Positions 1 through 6,693 of a stretch of DNA of 25,785 bases are shown piece after piece (position 1 is the first letter of the stretch; each line of letters opens with the position of its first letter). The stretch covers positions 1 through 25,785 of the IMG/VR virus record IMGVR_UViG_3300041955_000527. One strand, written 5' to 3'. The stretch is from a virus. The notes under the pieces are model-generated. The model searched no databases and was not told the DNA's origin. It was given only the letters and a program-made list of their open reading frames with translations. Both the position numbers and the translations under genes were made by a program.

Positions 1-1167
1 TCCACCGGGATCCTCCTCGGATGGGACGAGACGACGACCGGTCGGCGGTGCATCGGCGGCGATGGAGCTCGGGAGGGCCATGCGGGACAACGGAGGCTGA
101 GACCTCTCGGAGTCGTTCGCCGGCTCGTCCCCATCTTGGGGGCAGTCTCCGAGATCGGCGTGATGGGTGACGCGGTTGCGACCGTGGCGCTTGGAAGCGT
201 AGAGGGCGCGATCGGCCTGATCCACCAGATCCAGGGCCTTGCCGGTCTTCAAGGTCATCGAAGCGACACCGAAACTGGCCGTGACGGGGCGGTGAGGCCA
301 GTCCCGCTGCTCGATAGTCTCGCGCAGCCGCTCGGCCATGCCCCGGGCGACGACCGGGCCGGTCACCGGGAGCAGGACGGTGAACTCCTCGCCGCCATGG
401 CGCGCGACCGTGTCGTGGGCGCGGGTCGTGCTTCGGAGCACGTCGGCGATGCCGCGCAGCACGTCGTCGCCGGCCGGGTGGCCAAAGGCGTCGTTGTACG
501 TCTTGAACCGGTCCACGTCCAGCATCACCAGCGAGAGCGGCGACCGTTGGCGGGCGGCCAGGGCGAAGTGCGACTCCAGCGCCTCGAAGAAGCTGCGGCG
601 GTTCTTCAGTCCGGTCAGCTCGTCGGTCGTGGCCAGCTCGCGCAGAGCGGCGTTCTTCCGCTCCAGATCCTCCTGCATGGAGAGCAGGCGGCGGGCGATC
701 TCCAGGCGGGCGACCAGCTCCCGCGTATCGAACGGCTTGGCCAGGAAATCGTCGACCCCGGCGGCCAGCGCCTCCAGGCGCTCCTCACACCCGCCCCGGC
801 CGGTGAACAGGACGAAGTAGGTGTAGGGTCGCCCGGCCAGGTCCCGGATGCGGTGGCACAGCTCCAGACCATCCATCCATGGCATCATCCAGTCGGAGAG
901 CACCACTTGCACGCAACGGCGCTGCATCAGAGACCAGGCCTCGACGCCGTCGGCCGCCGTCACGACCTCGTGGCCCAGCGCCCCTAACAGTTGCGCCACG
1001 GCGTGGATTGTGGGTGCATCATCCTCGACGAGCAGGATGGTCATCCGCCCCGGAGCGACCCCGGCCCTCATTTCAGTCAGGCCCGGCCCTGCTTCCGTCA
1101 CCCTGTCGCAACAGTCGTCGTTGCCGAGATCGGGATTCACCTCGGCGTCGTCGGACCAATCAGACAT
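1..1167 (-). CDS. Response regulator with GGDEF diguanylate cyclase domain (3' end outside window)
   Basis: The protein would make cyclic di-GMP from two GTP in the cytosol under control of a phosphorylated receiver domain. Reading from 1167 downward, a receiver lies at about residues 42-160: acidic pair D49/D50, phospho-acceptor D92 in LSDWMMP, conserved Lys in AKPF. A linker follows, then a GGDEF domain from about residue 185. The active-site motif is GGEEF at 258-262. An inhibitory I-site RAHD (249-252) lies five residues before it, so product inhibition is expected. The ATG at 1167 has a good ribosome site (GGAGAGG). M42 (codon 1044-1042) starts exactly at the receiver and is an alternative. 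The frame stays open to base 1 through a hydrophilic tail, so the C-terminus is missing. It points away from the phage genes and is probably a host gene. Confidence 0.92.
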   Translation of the reverse strand, partial: MSDWSDDAEVNPDLGNDDCCDRVTEAGPGLTEMRAGVAPGRMTILLVEDDAPTIHAVAQLLGALGHEVVTAADGVEAWSLMQRRCVQVVLSDWMMPWMDGLELCHRIRDLAGRPYTYFVLFTGRGGCEERLEALAAGVDDFLAKPFDTRELVARLEIARRLLSMQEDLERKNAALRELATTDELTGLKNRRSFFEALESHFALAARQRSPLSLVMLDVDRFKTYNDAFGHPAGDDVLRGIADVLRSTTRAHDTVARHGGEEFTVLLPVTGPVVARGMAERLRETIEQRDWPHRPVTASFGVASMTLKTGKALDLVDQADRALYASKRHGRNRVTHHADLGDCPQDGDEPANDSERSQPPLSRMALPSSIAADAPPTGRRLVPSEEDPGG

Positions 1168-1920
1168 CGCTCGCCTCTCCAGGCCCCCGGGGTTTCTCCA
1201 TCGGCTTATCGGGGGCGTGATGCCAAAAGTGAACGCTCGAAGTCGTAAAAGCGTCATGTCGGCCCTGGGGCGACCCTCATGCGAAAGATAGGACAAGTTG
1301 GGCCGCGCGCCAAATCGAGCGCCTCTGTGAAAAAACGGGTCGATGAGATCCCCGACGAGCAATGCGACGAAGAGCGGCGTGATCACTGCGGTCGACCTCC
1401 ACAGTTCGGCTTCCTGAAAATCCACAGCCCCAACCAGGCCAGACCCGACCAGGCCAAGGCCACTCAGCGCGAACCGGATCATCCGGAAACATGAGCCCAA
1501 GGGTCGCTCAGCCGTGATTGGCACACTCCGCTACCCGTGTGGCGGAGATATCGGCTGGCCCGATGACGTGCCGACAACTGCTCTCGAGGTGCTCTCGCAT
1601 TGCGCGTCGGTAACGACTCATCTATTGCAGGTATAAGAAGTTAGATGTAACACTGCCTACCTGTTTGAATCAGTGCCGTGTCTTCGTCGTAGACTGAGAA
1701 TAGCCTCTCCTCGAGGGTGCCCATCGTTTCGCCCCGAGGAATTACGCCCGTGCTGCCAGCGTTTGGCCGGTGGCTCCGGCCAGGTGCGATTGATGCCGGC
1801 CGCGACTTCCTCACTGGCCGAGTTGGCGGCACTTGAGTCGTGAAGCGTGGGGCGTTAAATACCGCCGCTCCACGACCCACAACCAAAGCACTACACCTAT
1901 CGAGTTAAGGGGGTGATCCG
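1168..1920. other. Gap without a supported gene; two stem-loops
   Basis: No open frame here has convincing coding character. The minus frame of the diguanylate cyclase stays open back to an ATG at 1482, but the better ribosome site is at 1167. Two stem-loops are visible: CTCCGC/GCGGAG at 1526-1547 and a perfect 7-bp stem TGGCCGG/CCGGCCA with a 5-base loop at 1764-1782. Neither has a T-run, so they are not clear intrinsic terminators. The gap separates the minus-strand regulator from the plus-strand phage-type genes, so it should hold divergent promoters, but I cannot assign boxes with confidence. Confidence 0.5.
1907..1916 (+). promoter_or_regulatory. Strong ribosome binding site deciding a TTG start
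   Basis: AAGGGGGTGA matches the ideal anti-Shine-Dalgarno complement AAGGAGGTGA at nine of ten positions and lies four bases before TTG at 1921. It supports a TTG start for a frame whose first 20 codons form a signal peptide. Confidence 0.7.
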
Positions 1921-2448
1921 TTGTTCCGCGCTGGTCTGATCCTGTCGATTCTTTGCCTTGCTTCTACCGCGACGGCGCAATCCCCGCCCGCGATCGTTTA
2001 CCCGGCCGGCGCCTATACCGTCACCACGCCGGGTCCGACGACCATCACCTACACCGCCGCCAGCGTCACATTCTCTTGGGTTGTGACCCCCGCCCCGACG
2101 CCAGTCCCACCCGGGCCTGTCCCGGTTCCTGTTTCTGTACTCACCGGCCATGTTTGGGCCTTGGCGGTTTATGACCCGGCCGTGGTGCTCCCGGCCGCTC
2201 AGCAGGCCGCGCTGAACAGTGCGACCCTCAAAGCGTCGGCGCTGCTCCAGGACGTCGATGCCCAGCCCTTCAAGAGCACGGACGCGAGCGTTGCAAGCCG
2301 GCTTCCGCACCTGCCCAAGAGCGGCCTTCCGGCCTTGCTGTTCATCCAGAAGTCGGCGGCCGGTACGGGTGAGCTGGCCTACGCCGTGGCGTTGCCGGGC
2401 TCCGAAGCCGACATCCTGTCTCTTGTGAACAAGGTGAGGGGAAAATGA
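1921..2448 (+). CDS. Secreted Pro-rich protein with small C-terminal domain (copy 1)
   Basis: The function is unknown. The 175-residue protein starts with a signal peptide (hydrophobic residues 4-18, probable cleavage after ATAQ near residue 20). A beta-rich stretch with TTPGPTTITYTAASVTFSW follows, then a Pro/Val linker (about 58-77), then a C-terminal domain beginning LTGHVWALAVYD. That domain contains LPKSGLPALLFIQ followed by GELAYAVALPGSE and a final helix, an order that faintly recalls thioredoxin-like folds, with no CxxC motif. The start is TTG with a near-perfect ribosome site. A clear paralogue lies at 12653-13334, beside the capsid gene, sharing signal peptide, linker and C-terminal domain, so this is a repeated component of the phage region. 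Its stop overlaps the next ATG (ATGA). Confidence 0.75.
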   Translation: MFRAGLILSILCLASTATAQSPPAIVYPAGAYTVTTPGPTTITYTAASVTFSWVVTPAPTPVPPGPVPVPVSVLTGHVWALAVYDPAVVLPAAQQAALNSATLKASALLQDVDAQPFKSTDASVASRLPHLPKSGLPALLFIQKSAAGTGELAYAVALPGSEADILSLVNKVRGK

Positions 2449-2642
2449 TCAGTCTCGGCGACTCCGTGGTCAATATTCATGAGCCGATCATTGGCGGGCC
2501 TGTCCAGCACTGGCGTGTCGTCCTGATATGGACATCTTCACGATATGGTGAACGTCGCCTGGCATGGTTGGTGCCGTCTGACGTGAAGTCCGGCTCGAGG
2601 TTTTTTACCGCCGCGTTTATCAACGATTTGGTGATTGCATAA
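2445..2642 (+). CDS. Small hypothetical protein
   Basis: This 65-residue frame is supported mainly by its ATGA overlap with the preceding gene, which would allow coupled translation. It has no signal peptide or clear membrane segment; the middle (HWRVVLIWTSSRYGERRLAWL) is mixed basic and aromatic and could form beta strands. I do not recognise a family. Codon use is less GC-biased than in the structural genes, so it may be a chance frame. Confidence 0.4.
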   Translation: MISLGDSVVNIHEPIIGGPVQHWRVVLIWTSSRYGERRLAWLVPSDVKSGSRFFTAAFINDLVIA

Positions 2643-2725
2643 ACTAGCTGTACAACATTCTAGGCCATCTTCTCGAACTGCTATTTGGTCCCAGTGAACA
2701 GCGACCAAAGGAGCACAAGCCATAA

Positions 2726-2784
2726 TTAGTTGTTAGTTGCTAGTAAATGCAAATCTAAGAACCAAGAACCAACAACCAGGAACT
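2726..2784. repeat. Heptad-arm intergenic element 1
   Basis: The left arm has two exact copies of TTAGTTG at 2726-2739 and a degenerate third (CTAGTAA). After a short A-rich spacer the right arm (2755-2784) is built from AAGAACC and AACAACC units, roughly the opposite-strand counterpart of the left arm. The right arm ends seven bases before the ATG at 2792 and supplies the only AGGA available as a ribosome site for that gene. Confidence 0.6.
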
Positions 2785-2791
2785 CCCCGAT

Positions 2792-3739
2792 ATGCGGTAC
2801 ACGGCGAGCACGAACAGAATTTGGCTTCCCCACGCCGAGCGGTTCGGTCACTTCATGGACCGGAACGCGATGCGGAACGGACACCCGACCTCGAACCGGC
2901 TGGGGCTGTTCGCGGCGACGATGCCCAGCGTCACGCTCCCGGTGGACTGGACGAAGGCCAACGCATTGTCGTTCCCCTACGACGGCAACGATCAGTATGG
3001 CGACTGCATGTACGCCGCGGCGTGTCATGGCGACAACACGTTCACCGGCAATGTCGGCACGGAATCGGTCTTCGATAATGCGACGATCATCAAGGATTAC
3101 CTGGCTCTCTCCGGTGGGGACAACGGCCTGGACGAGGGCATGATTCTTGGCGAGTGGAAGAAAGGGCTTGCCAGCACTCCAGCCGCGTGCGTTTTCGATA
3201 GCGTGGACGTTGATCCAAACAATGCCAATTTGATGCAGGCGGCCATTTACCTCTTCGGAGGGGTGCAGTTCCAGCTCTCCGTGCCGATGCGGTGGATCAG
3301 CAAGTTCGCGACCGGATGCGTCTGGGACGCGCCCGCGATCCCCGACCCGATGGCCGGTCACGGGATTTGCTTCAACGGCGTGGACGCGGCGGGGCGATAC
3401 AAGCTCCAGACGTGGGGGACTTGGGCGTGGATCACGACGGCCGGCGTTGCGGACTGTGATCCGTCCGCGTTCGCCGTCGCCACCCTGCGATGGTTCAACG
3501 CTCAGGGATATGCACCCAACGGCCTGCACTACACCCAGCTTGCTCCGCTCTGGGTCCAGCTCGGCGGGAACCCTTGGCCCACGAGCCCGTTCCCAGCGCC
3601 AGCCCCCACGCCGGCTCCACCTCCGCCGGGCCCAACCCCGACGCCTGATCCTGACACGCTCAGCGGCACATACCAACTTGGCGTTTATCAGGTCAACTGG
3701 ACCGCAACAATCAATGACCCCCCACCCGTAGCAGGTTAG
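2792..3739 (+). CDS. Papain-like cysteine peptidase-like protein
   Basis: The 315-residue protein has the layout of a C1/C39-type cysteine peptidase. Q68 precedes C72 in DQYGDCMYAAACH (oxyanion Gln, then the nucleophile at a helix start). H190 lies in MAGHGICFNGVD, and LQTWGTWAW (205-213) corresponds to the KNSWG region of papain-like enzymes. The usual Asn of the triad is not obvious (Gln or Thr there), so activity is uncertain. Residues from about 262 onward form a Pro-rich linker, then a short C-terminal strand-rich tail. No signal peptide is seen. It precedes a set of small membrane proteins, so a lysis or entry role is possible but inferred. The ATG follows a heptad-arm repeat with a weak AGGA. 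Confidence 0.55.
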   Translation: MRYTASTNRIWLPHAERFGHFMDRNAMRNGHPTSNRLGLFAATMPSVTLPVDWTKANALSFPYDGNDQYGDCMYAAACHGDNTFTGNVGTESVFDNATIIKDYLALSGGDNGLDEGMILGEWKKGLASTPAACVFDSVDVDPNNANLMQAAIYLFGGVQFQLSVPMRWISKFATGCVWDAPAIPDPMAGHGICFNGVDAAGRYKLQTWGTWAWITTAGVADCDPSAFAVATLRWFNAQGYAPNGLHYTQLAPLWVQLGGNPWPTSPFPAPAPTPAPPPPGPTPTPDPDTLSGTYQLGVYQVNWTATINDPPPVAG

Positions 3740-3743
3740 TTTC

Positions 3744-3811
3744 TGAATGCGGAATTCGGAATGAATCCAATTCCCCATTCCCCATTCCGCATTAGAAGCA
3801 TTCCGCAATCG
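3744..3811. repeat. Heptad-arm intergenic element 2
   Basis: It begins four bases after the stop at 3739. Left arm units are ATGCGGA, ATTCGGA and ATGAATC. The right arm has ATTCCCC twice, then ATTCCGC, and a last CATTCCGCAAT near 3799-3809, inverted relative to the left arm. An apparent upstream start at 3761 lies inside this repeat and is not a real start. Confidence 0.65.
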
Positions 3812-3826
3812 AAGAAGGAGATCACC

Positions 3827-4072
3827 ATGGCAGTAGCAGCGAGTCCAAGCTTCGCGGTTTCCCTGGACGCCAGTGGGAACATCGATGGAAACTTTACTTT
3901 CAATCCTCAAGGTGTCGGAGCGACCACCATCAACTGGACGTCGCTTCTCCAATGGCTCACGACGTATGGGCCAAACGTGATCGCGGCGTTCGCGGCCCTA
4001 ATCGCCATTTTCGGCTCACCGACACCGGCTCCTCCGGCTCCCACTGCTTTACCGCGCGAGGTGAAACCATGA
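3827..4072 (+). CDS. Small single-helix membrane protein
   Basis: The 81-residue protein has a strand-rich N-terminus, one hydrophobic helix (about 50-64, VIAAFAALIAIFG) and a Pro/Ala-rich C-terminal tail. I chose ATG 3827 because AAGGAG lies six bases upstream and the longer frame begins inside a repeat. It overlaps the next gene as ATGA. I do not recognise a family. With the next four membrane genes it forms a compact row that could include a holin or spanin; that is inference from position. Confidence 0.65.
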   Translation: MAVAASPSFAVSLDASGNIDGNFTFNPQGVGATTINWTSLLQWLTTYGPNVIAAFAALIAIFGSPTPAPPAPTALPREVKP

Positions 4073-4278
4073 AGGCAGTCCACCTTTCCGTTGTCGCCAT
4101 GATCGCGGCTGCCAGCGGCATCGGCATTGCGATTGCCACGAAGAACAGCGAAGCCTTGGCAACCTCAATTCTGGCTCTGGTCACGGCTTTTCTGCCGGCG
4201 GTCCAGCTCGCCTTGCCGTGGTTCACGACGGCTCCAGTTCAGGGCGAAATGCCCAAGTTCGAGGGAATCCCGAAGTAG
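4069..4278 (+). CDS. Small two-helix membrane protein, holin-like in size
   Basis: The 69-residue protein has two hydrophobic segments (about 3-24 and 30-52) separated by a short polar turn with KNSE, and a hydrophilic C-terminus. Size and topology resemble many phage holins, but no family signature is visible. The start overlaps the previous stop as ATGA, with GAGGTGA just upstream. A hairpin-rich repeat begins directly after its stop. Confidence 0.65.
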   Translation: MKAVHLSVVAMIAAASGIGIAIATKNSEALATSILALVTAFLPAVQLALPWFTTAPVQGEMPKFEGIPK

Positions 4279-4282
4279 AGGG

Positions 4283-4420
4283 ACAGGGCTTCGCCCTGTG
4301 CTGACGTGTTACCGCCCTTTCAGGGCCTCCGAACGAGTGCAGTATTCGGAGTTCGGATTTCGGAATTGAATTCATTCCGAATTCGGCATTCCGAATTCCG
4401 AACACACGCCCTGTAGGGGC
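4283..4420. repeat. Composite repeat: GC hairpins enclosing heptad-arm element 3
   Basis: Three short hairpins frame a heptad array. ACAGGGC-TTC-GCCCTGT (4283-4299, perfect 7-bp stem) lies five bases after a stop codon. GCCCT-TTC-AGGGC lies at 4314-4326 and GCCCT-GTA-GGGGC at 4408-4420. Between them, 4344-4364 is three heptamers ATTCGGA, GTTCGGA, TTTCGGA, and 4372-4403 is the inverted arm built from TTCCGAA units. The first hairpin could help end transcription, but no T-run follows it. Confidence 0.65.
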
Positions 4421-4441
4421 ATAACATATCCGGATCGCTGG

Positions 4442-4576
4442 ATGCCCGAAATCAACGGAGCACAGATTAGTGTCTTATGGCCTTCCCTGGATGGAATTCA
4501 GGTACGAATCGCGGCTTGCGTCGGTGCCGAAGACTTGGCTCTCCATACTTACCCGGCTCCGCCGCCGAAGGGGTGA
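4442..4576 (+). CDS. Very small hypothetical protein (44 aa)
   Basis: The frame begins MPEINGAQISVLWPSLDG and ends TYPAPPPKG. It reads more like protein than the competing frame in this stretch, which is unusually rich in Arg, Cys and Trp. No family is recognised and there is no clear ribosome site, so it is a tentative call. It is followed three bases later by another tiny frame. Confidence 0.3.
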   Translation: MPEINGAQISVLWPSLDGIQVRIAACVGAEDLALHTYPAPPPKG

Positions 4577-4579
4577 GAT

Positions 4580-4693
4580 ATGGCGTTTATGTGCTTTGGC
4601 GCTTTGGGCAACCATGATTCGCACCCTGCAACCAAGTCCCGCACTCCAGTTCTGGGCAGTGTTTCCGGCTCCGTCCGATGCGGCAGAGTGTGA
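4580..4693 (+). CDS. Very small hypothetical protein (37 aa)
   Basis: It begins MAFMCFGALGNHDSHPATKS and ends at TGA 4691-4693. Its start lies three bases after the preceding stop, so it could be translated by reinitiation, and GGGGTGAG of the preceding frame could act as a ribosome site. No family is recognised. Either this or the overlapping frame at 4470-4811 could be the true reading; the evidence is weak. Confidence 0.25.
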   Translation: MAFMCFGALGNHDSHPATKSRTPVLGSVSGSVRCGRV

Positions 4694-4789
4694 TTACCTG
4701 TCGCCGTGTCGGTGCCCCGTGGACTTGCTGAAATTCAACCCGCTCTATCCTCGATCGCTCCACAGGACGCTCTATCACAAGGACAAGAC

Positions 4790-5137
4790 ATGTGGTCATG
4801 GGAAGCTGTAGTCGGCGCTATCATTGCGGTAATCACGGCCGGCATGCCGGCGATGCTCGCTCTGCTGAAAATCAAAGAGCTGCATGTTCTGATAAACAGC
4901 CGCCTATCTGAACTTATCGAAGCAACCGCCAAGGCTTCGCACTCGGCGGGGCAGCTTGAAGGTCGGGATGAGGGCCGCAAAGCGGCGGAGGTTGAGTCGG
5001 TTATCATCATACAGGACGCTAGCGACCTGGCGAAAAATCTGCTCGCCGAAGCCGCCGAGAAAGCCCGTGTGATGATCGCCGAAGCCTCCGAGAAAGCCCA
5101 TCACACTGTCGCCAAAGCCGCCAATGAAGCACAATAA
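4790..5137 (+). CDS. Membrane-anchored coiled-coil protein
   Basis: The 115-residue protein has one N-terminal hydrophobic helix (about 4-27) followed by an almost uninterrupted, charged, Ala-rich helix to the C-terminus. Repeated EAAEKARVMIAEASEKAHHTV blocks indicate a coiled coil. This is the general shape of an inner-membrane spanin, but no partner lipoprotein with a lipobox was found, so the role stays open. The ATG is preceded by AAGGA at about seven bases. A longer frame beginning upstream is not needed. Confidence 0.65.
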   Translation: MWSWEAVVGAIIAVITAGMPAMLALLKIKELHVLINSRLSELIEATAKASHSAGQLEGRDEGRKAAEVESVIIIQDASDLAKNLLAEAAEKARVMIAEASEKAHHTVAKAANEAQ

Positions 5138-5151
5138 AAACAGAAAGAATC

Positions 5152-5391
5152 ATGAATACGTTTACTTTGAGATTGCTGACGGCGATCATCCTGTTCGTCT
5201 TCAGTGTGGCGCTCTGCGCGTTTGACTACTGGATGAGCTGGACCGACAACGACGCCACGATCTCCAAGTTGATGCTGTGGGCGGCTACCCACGCGCCGGT
5301 GACGTCGATGGTGTTCAGCTTCTGGGCTGGCATCCTGGCCGGGCACCTGTTCATGCCTCAAATCCCGCTCTCCGAACCAGCGAAGGAGTGA
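5152..5391 (+). CDS. Small two-helix membrane protein
   Basis: The 79-residue protein has a first hydrophobic helix at about 5-25, a polar loop with YWMSWTDNDATISK, a second helix at about 50-69, and a short acidic tail. The loop carries several acidic residues. No family is recognised. It sits between a coiled-coil membrane protein and another two-helix protein, and its 3' end (AAGGAG) supplies the ribosome site of the next gene. Confidence 0.65.
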   Translation: MNTFTLRLLTAIILFVFSVALCAFDYWMSWTDNDATISKLMLWAATHAPVTSMVFSFWAGILAGHLFMPQIPLSEPAKE

Positions 5392-5394
5392 GCG

Positions 5395-5769
5395 ATGCTG
5401 CTTTTTGACAGTCTTCGACCGTCCGAGATCGTGCGATCCGTTGGTGCATCGCTTTTCGGCGTGGCAACGGTAGTGTTCGGTGTCACCCACGACAACCTCT
5501 GGGCAGCGATTATCGGTACCGCCCTCGGGGCTGGATCGGTCGCCTGGACATTCGGAATCCGGTTGAGGACTAAGAACTTCGTTTACATCCGCAAGCAGAA
5601 CGGTGAGCTATGGGCCGAGCTATCCAAGCTCAGTGAAGAGATGAAAGTGATGCGCGAGAAGCAATTCGATGACAGCAATGCTACTGATCGCCGCGTTGAT
5701 CAGCTTGTGGCTCGTGGTAAGCTGGATTCTCGAGAGCGCGCGCACGATGACACCCTCATCGAACAGTAG
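5395..5769 (+). CDS. Two-helix membrane protein with C-terminal coiled coil
   Basis: The 124-residue protein has two hydrophobic segments (about 17-31 and 36-54) followed by a charged helical region with ELWAELSKLSEEMKVMREKQ, likely a coiled coil facing the cytosol or periplasm. AAGGAG lies seven bases upstream of the ATG. Its last 100 bases are also open in another frame that encodes a very hydrophobic stretch. Its stop lies at the left edge of heptad-arm element 4. Function is unknown; a lysis role is only positional inference. Confidence 0.65.
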   Translation: MLLFDSLRPSEIVRSVGASLFGVATVVFGVTHDNLWAAIIGTALGAGSVAWTFGIRLRTKNFVYIRKQNGELWAELSKLSEEMKVMREKQFDDSNATDRRVDQLVARGKLDSRERAHDDTLIEQ

Positions 5770-5852
5770 CCAGTGGTCAGTAGTCAGCAAAGACCAAAGG
5801 CTGCGGATTGCCGGCCGGCTCCTTTCTTGGTATTTCCTGACTACCGGCTACC
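5766..5852. repeat. Heptad-arm element 4
   Basis: The left arm, starting at the stop codon of the preceding gene, reads AGCCAGT, GGTCAGT, AGTCAGC. The right arm at 5835-5852 contains CTGACTA and CCGGCTA, inverted to the left arm. The spacer also has partly paired ACCAAAGG and CCTTTCTTGGT. The whole element lies within a longer open frame (5669-6172) that translates it as QWSVVSKDQ through LTTGY. Confidence 0.55.
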
Positions 5853-5872
5853 GTTCGATCAAGCCCAAGCCG

Positions 5873-6172
5873 GTGACGGAGACGTGGTATTGGGTCTTTC
5901 CTGAAGGCGACGGCAATCCAGTTGCAACCTATCGCCATCTGCACCTTGCGGAACGGCACCTGTCAATCTGCTATCCAATCCATGGCGGCGCCATCATCCC
6001 CGCGCCAGTCACCTACGAGCGGCACGCGGCGGCCCAGCCCGAGGAGGCGCTACCGTGCCAGACACCAGCCCCCCAACCGAGCCCCAAGCTGACGAGGCTG
6101 CAACGGATGAAGAGGTCTTTGCGGACCTTGAGCACGAGGCTGTTGCGAGCCGTCTTTGGATTCGGGCTCTGA
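5873..6172 (+). CDS. Hypothetical protein, start uncertain
   Basis: The protein-like part of this frame begins at a GTG (5873) with TETWYWVFPEGDGNPVATY and continues with RHLHLAERHLSICYPIHGG. I prefer this start because everything upstream in the frame is heptad-repeat sequence. The frame stays open to an ATG at 5669, which would add a hydrophobic helix (LLIAALISLWLVVSWIL) overlapping the preceding gene. The last 118 bases overlap the next gene, which has a much better ribosome site, so the true C-terminus could be an artefact. No family is recognised. Confidence 0.35.
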   Translation: MTETWYWVFPEGDGNPVATYRHLHLAERHLSICYPIHGGAIIPAPVTYERHAAAQPEEALPCQTPAPQPSPKLTRLQRMKRSLRTLSTRLLRAVFGFGL

Positions 6173-6303
6173 CACTCCTCCTGCAACTCCGCAGTCACGA
6201 GACAGACCCCAGCTCTCGCGTCCAGTTCGCGTTCGATCAGATGTACGTTGCGGCATGCGAGAGAATCGCCCGAATTCTCCGGTCTGACCTGACAAGGGAG
6301 TAA
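6055..6303 (+). CDS. Small acidic protein upstream of the terminase
   Basis: The 82-residue protein has an acidic, disordered-looking N-terminus (PPTEPQADEAATDEEV) and a helical C-terminal part with LWIRALTLLLQL and CERIARIL. The start is GTG, decided by GGAGG at 6043-6047, seven bases upstream. No family is recognised. Its position directly before the small terminase gene suggests a packaging or head-related accessory role, which is inference. Confidence 0.6.
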   Translation: MPDTSPPTEPQADEAATDEEVFADLEHEAVASRLWIRALTLLLQLRSHETDPSSRVQFAFDQMYVAACERIARILRSDLTRE

Positions 6304-6321
6304 GTTCTCGAGAGCCCATGA

Positions 6322-6693
6322 GTGGCCACTGTTATGGATCAACCCAAGAAGACACTTGAGGAAGTGACCGTCGTCGGCCTCGCATCCGCTGGGTGCAGCA
6401 CCAGTGACATTGCGCTGATCGCCGGTTGTAGCGAGCGCATGTTGCACAAACAGTTTTCGAAGATTATCGCCAGAGCAAGGGCGGAGCGGCGATGGTGGCT
6501 TCTCGATCAGCAGAACGCTGCGGCCGAGAAGGGCAACGCGACCATATTGATCTGGCTCGGGAAAGTCGAGCTCGACCAGGTCCAGAAGAAGCCGCCTCCG
6601 GAGCCGGGCGCCGCCTACCTCGACGCAATGGACGCTGCCAGTGCAGAGCACGACCGAGCGAACCCGGGCACACCTGAATCGGAGCTGGAATGA
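6322..6693 (+). CDS. Terminase small subunit
   Basis: The subunit would recognise phage DNA and hand it to the large terminase. The 123-residue protein (GTG start; ATG 6334 is a four-residue-shorter alternative) has a helix-turn-helix region at about 15-48, with STSDIALIAGCSERMLHKQF. A helical part follows, ending GNATILIWLGKVELDQV (71-87). The pattern of an amphipathic helix, then G-N-A-x-x-x-x-W-L-G-K, is common in phage small terminases. The acidic C-terminus would contact the large subunit. The gene overlaps the large-subunit gene by 53 bases, as often seen for this pair. Confidence 0.75.
   Translation: MATVMDQPKKTLEEVTVVGLASAGCSTSDIALIAGCSERMLHKQFSKIIARARAERRWWLLDQQNAAAEKGNATILIWLGKVELDQVQKKPPPEPGAAYLDAMDAASAEHDRANPGTPESELE

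Noticed and set aside
136-987. Long plus-strand frame of 283 codons
   Set aside because: It is antisense to a clear receiver-GGDEF gene; its composition is Gly/Arg/His-rich without recognisable domains.
1526-1547. Intrinsic terminator
   Set aside because: The stem-loop has no following T-run on either strand and does not lie just behind a gene.
1641-1886. 81-codon minus frame
   Set aside because: There is no recognisable domain or ribosome site, and the first half is Pro/Arg-rich like a shadow frame.
2726-3952. 408-codon minus-strand frame
   Set aside because: It is antisense to the cysteine peptidase-like gene and ends in repeat sequence; no domain is recognisable.
4470-4811. 113-codon plus frame
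   Set aside because: It is unusually rich in Arg, Cys and Trp and its end runs into the better supported coiled-coil gene in another frame; the two tiny frames listed read slightly better, though weakly.
5395-6172. Overlapping Rz/Rz1 spanin pair
   Set aside because: The overlapping frame has a hydrophobic N-terminus but no lipobox cysteine, and the first protein has two membrane helices instead of one.
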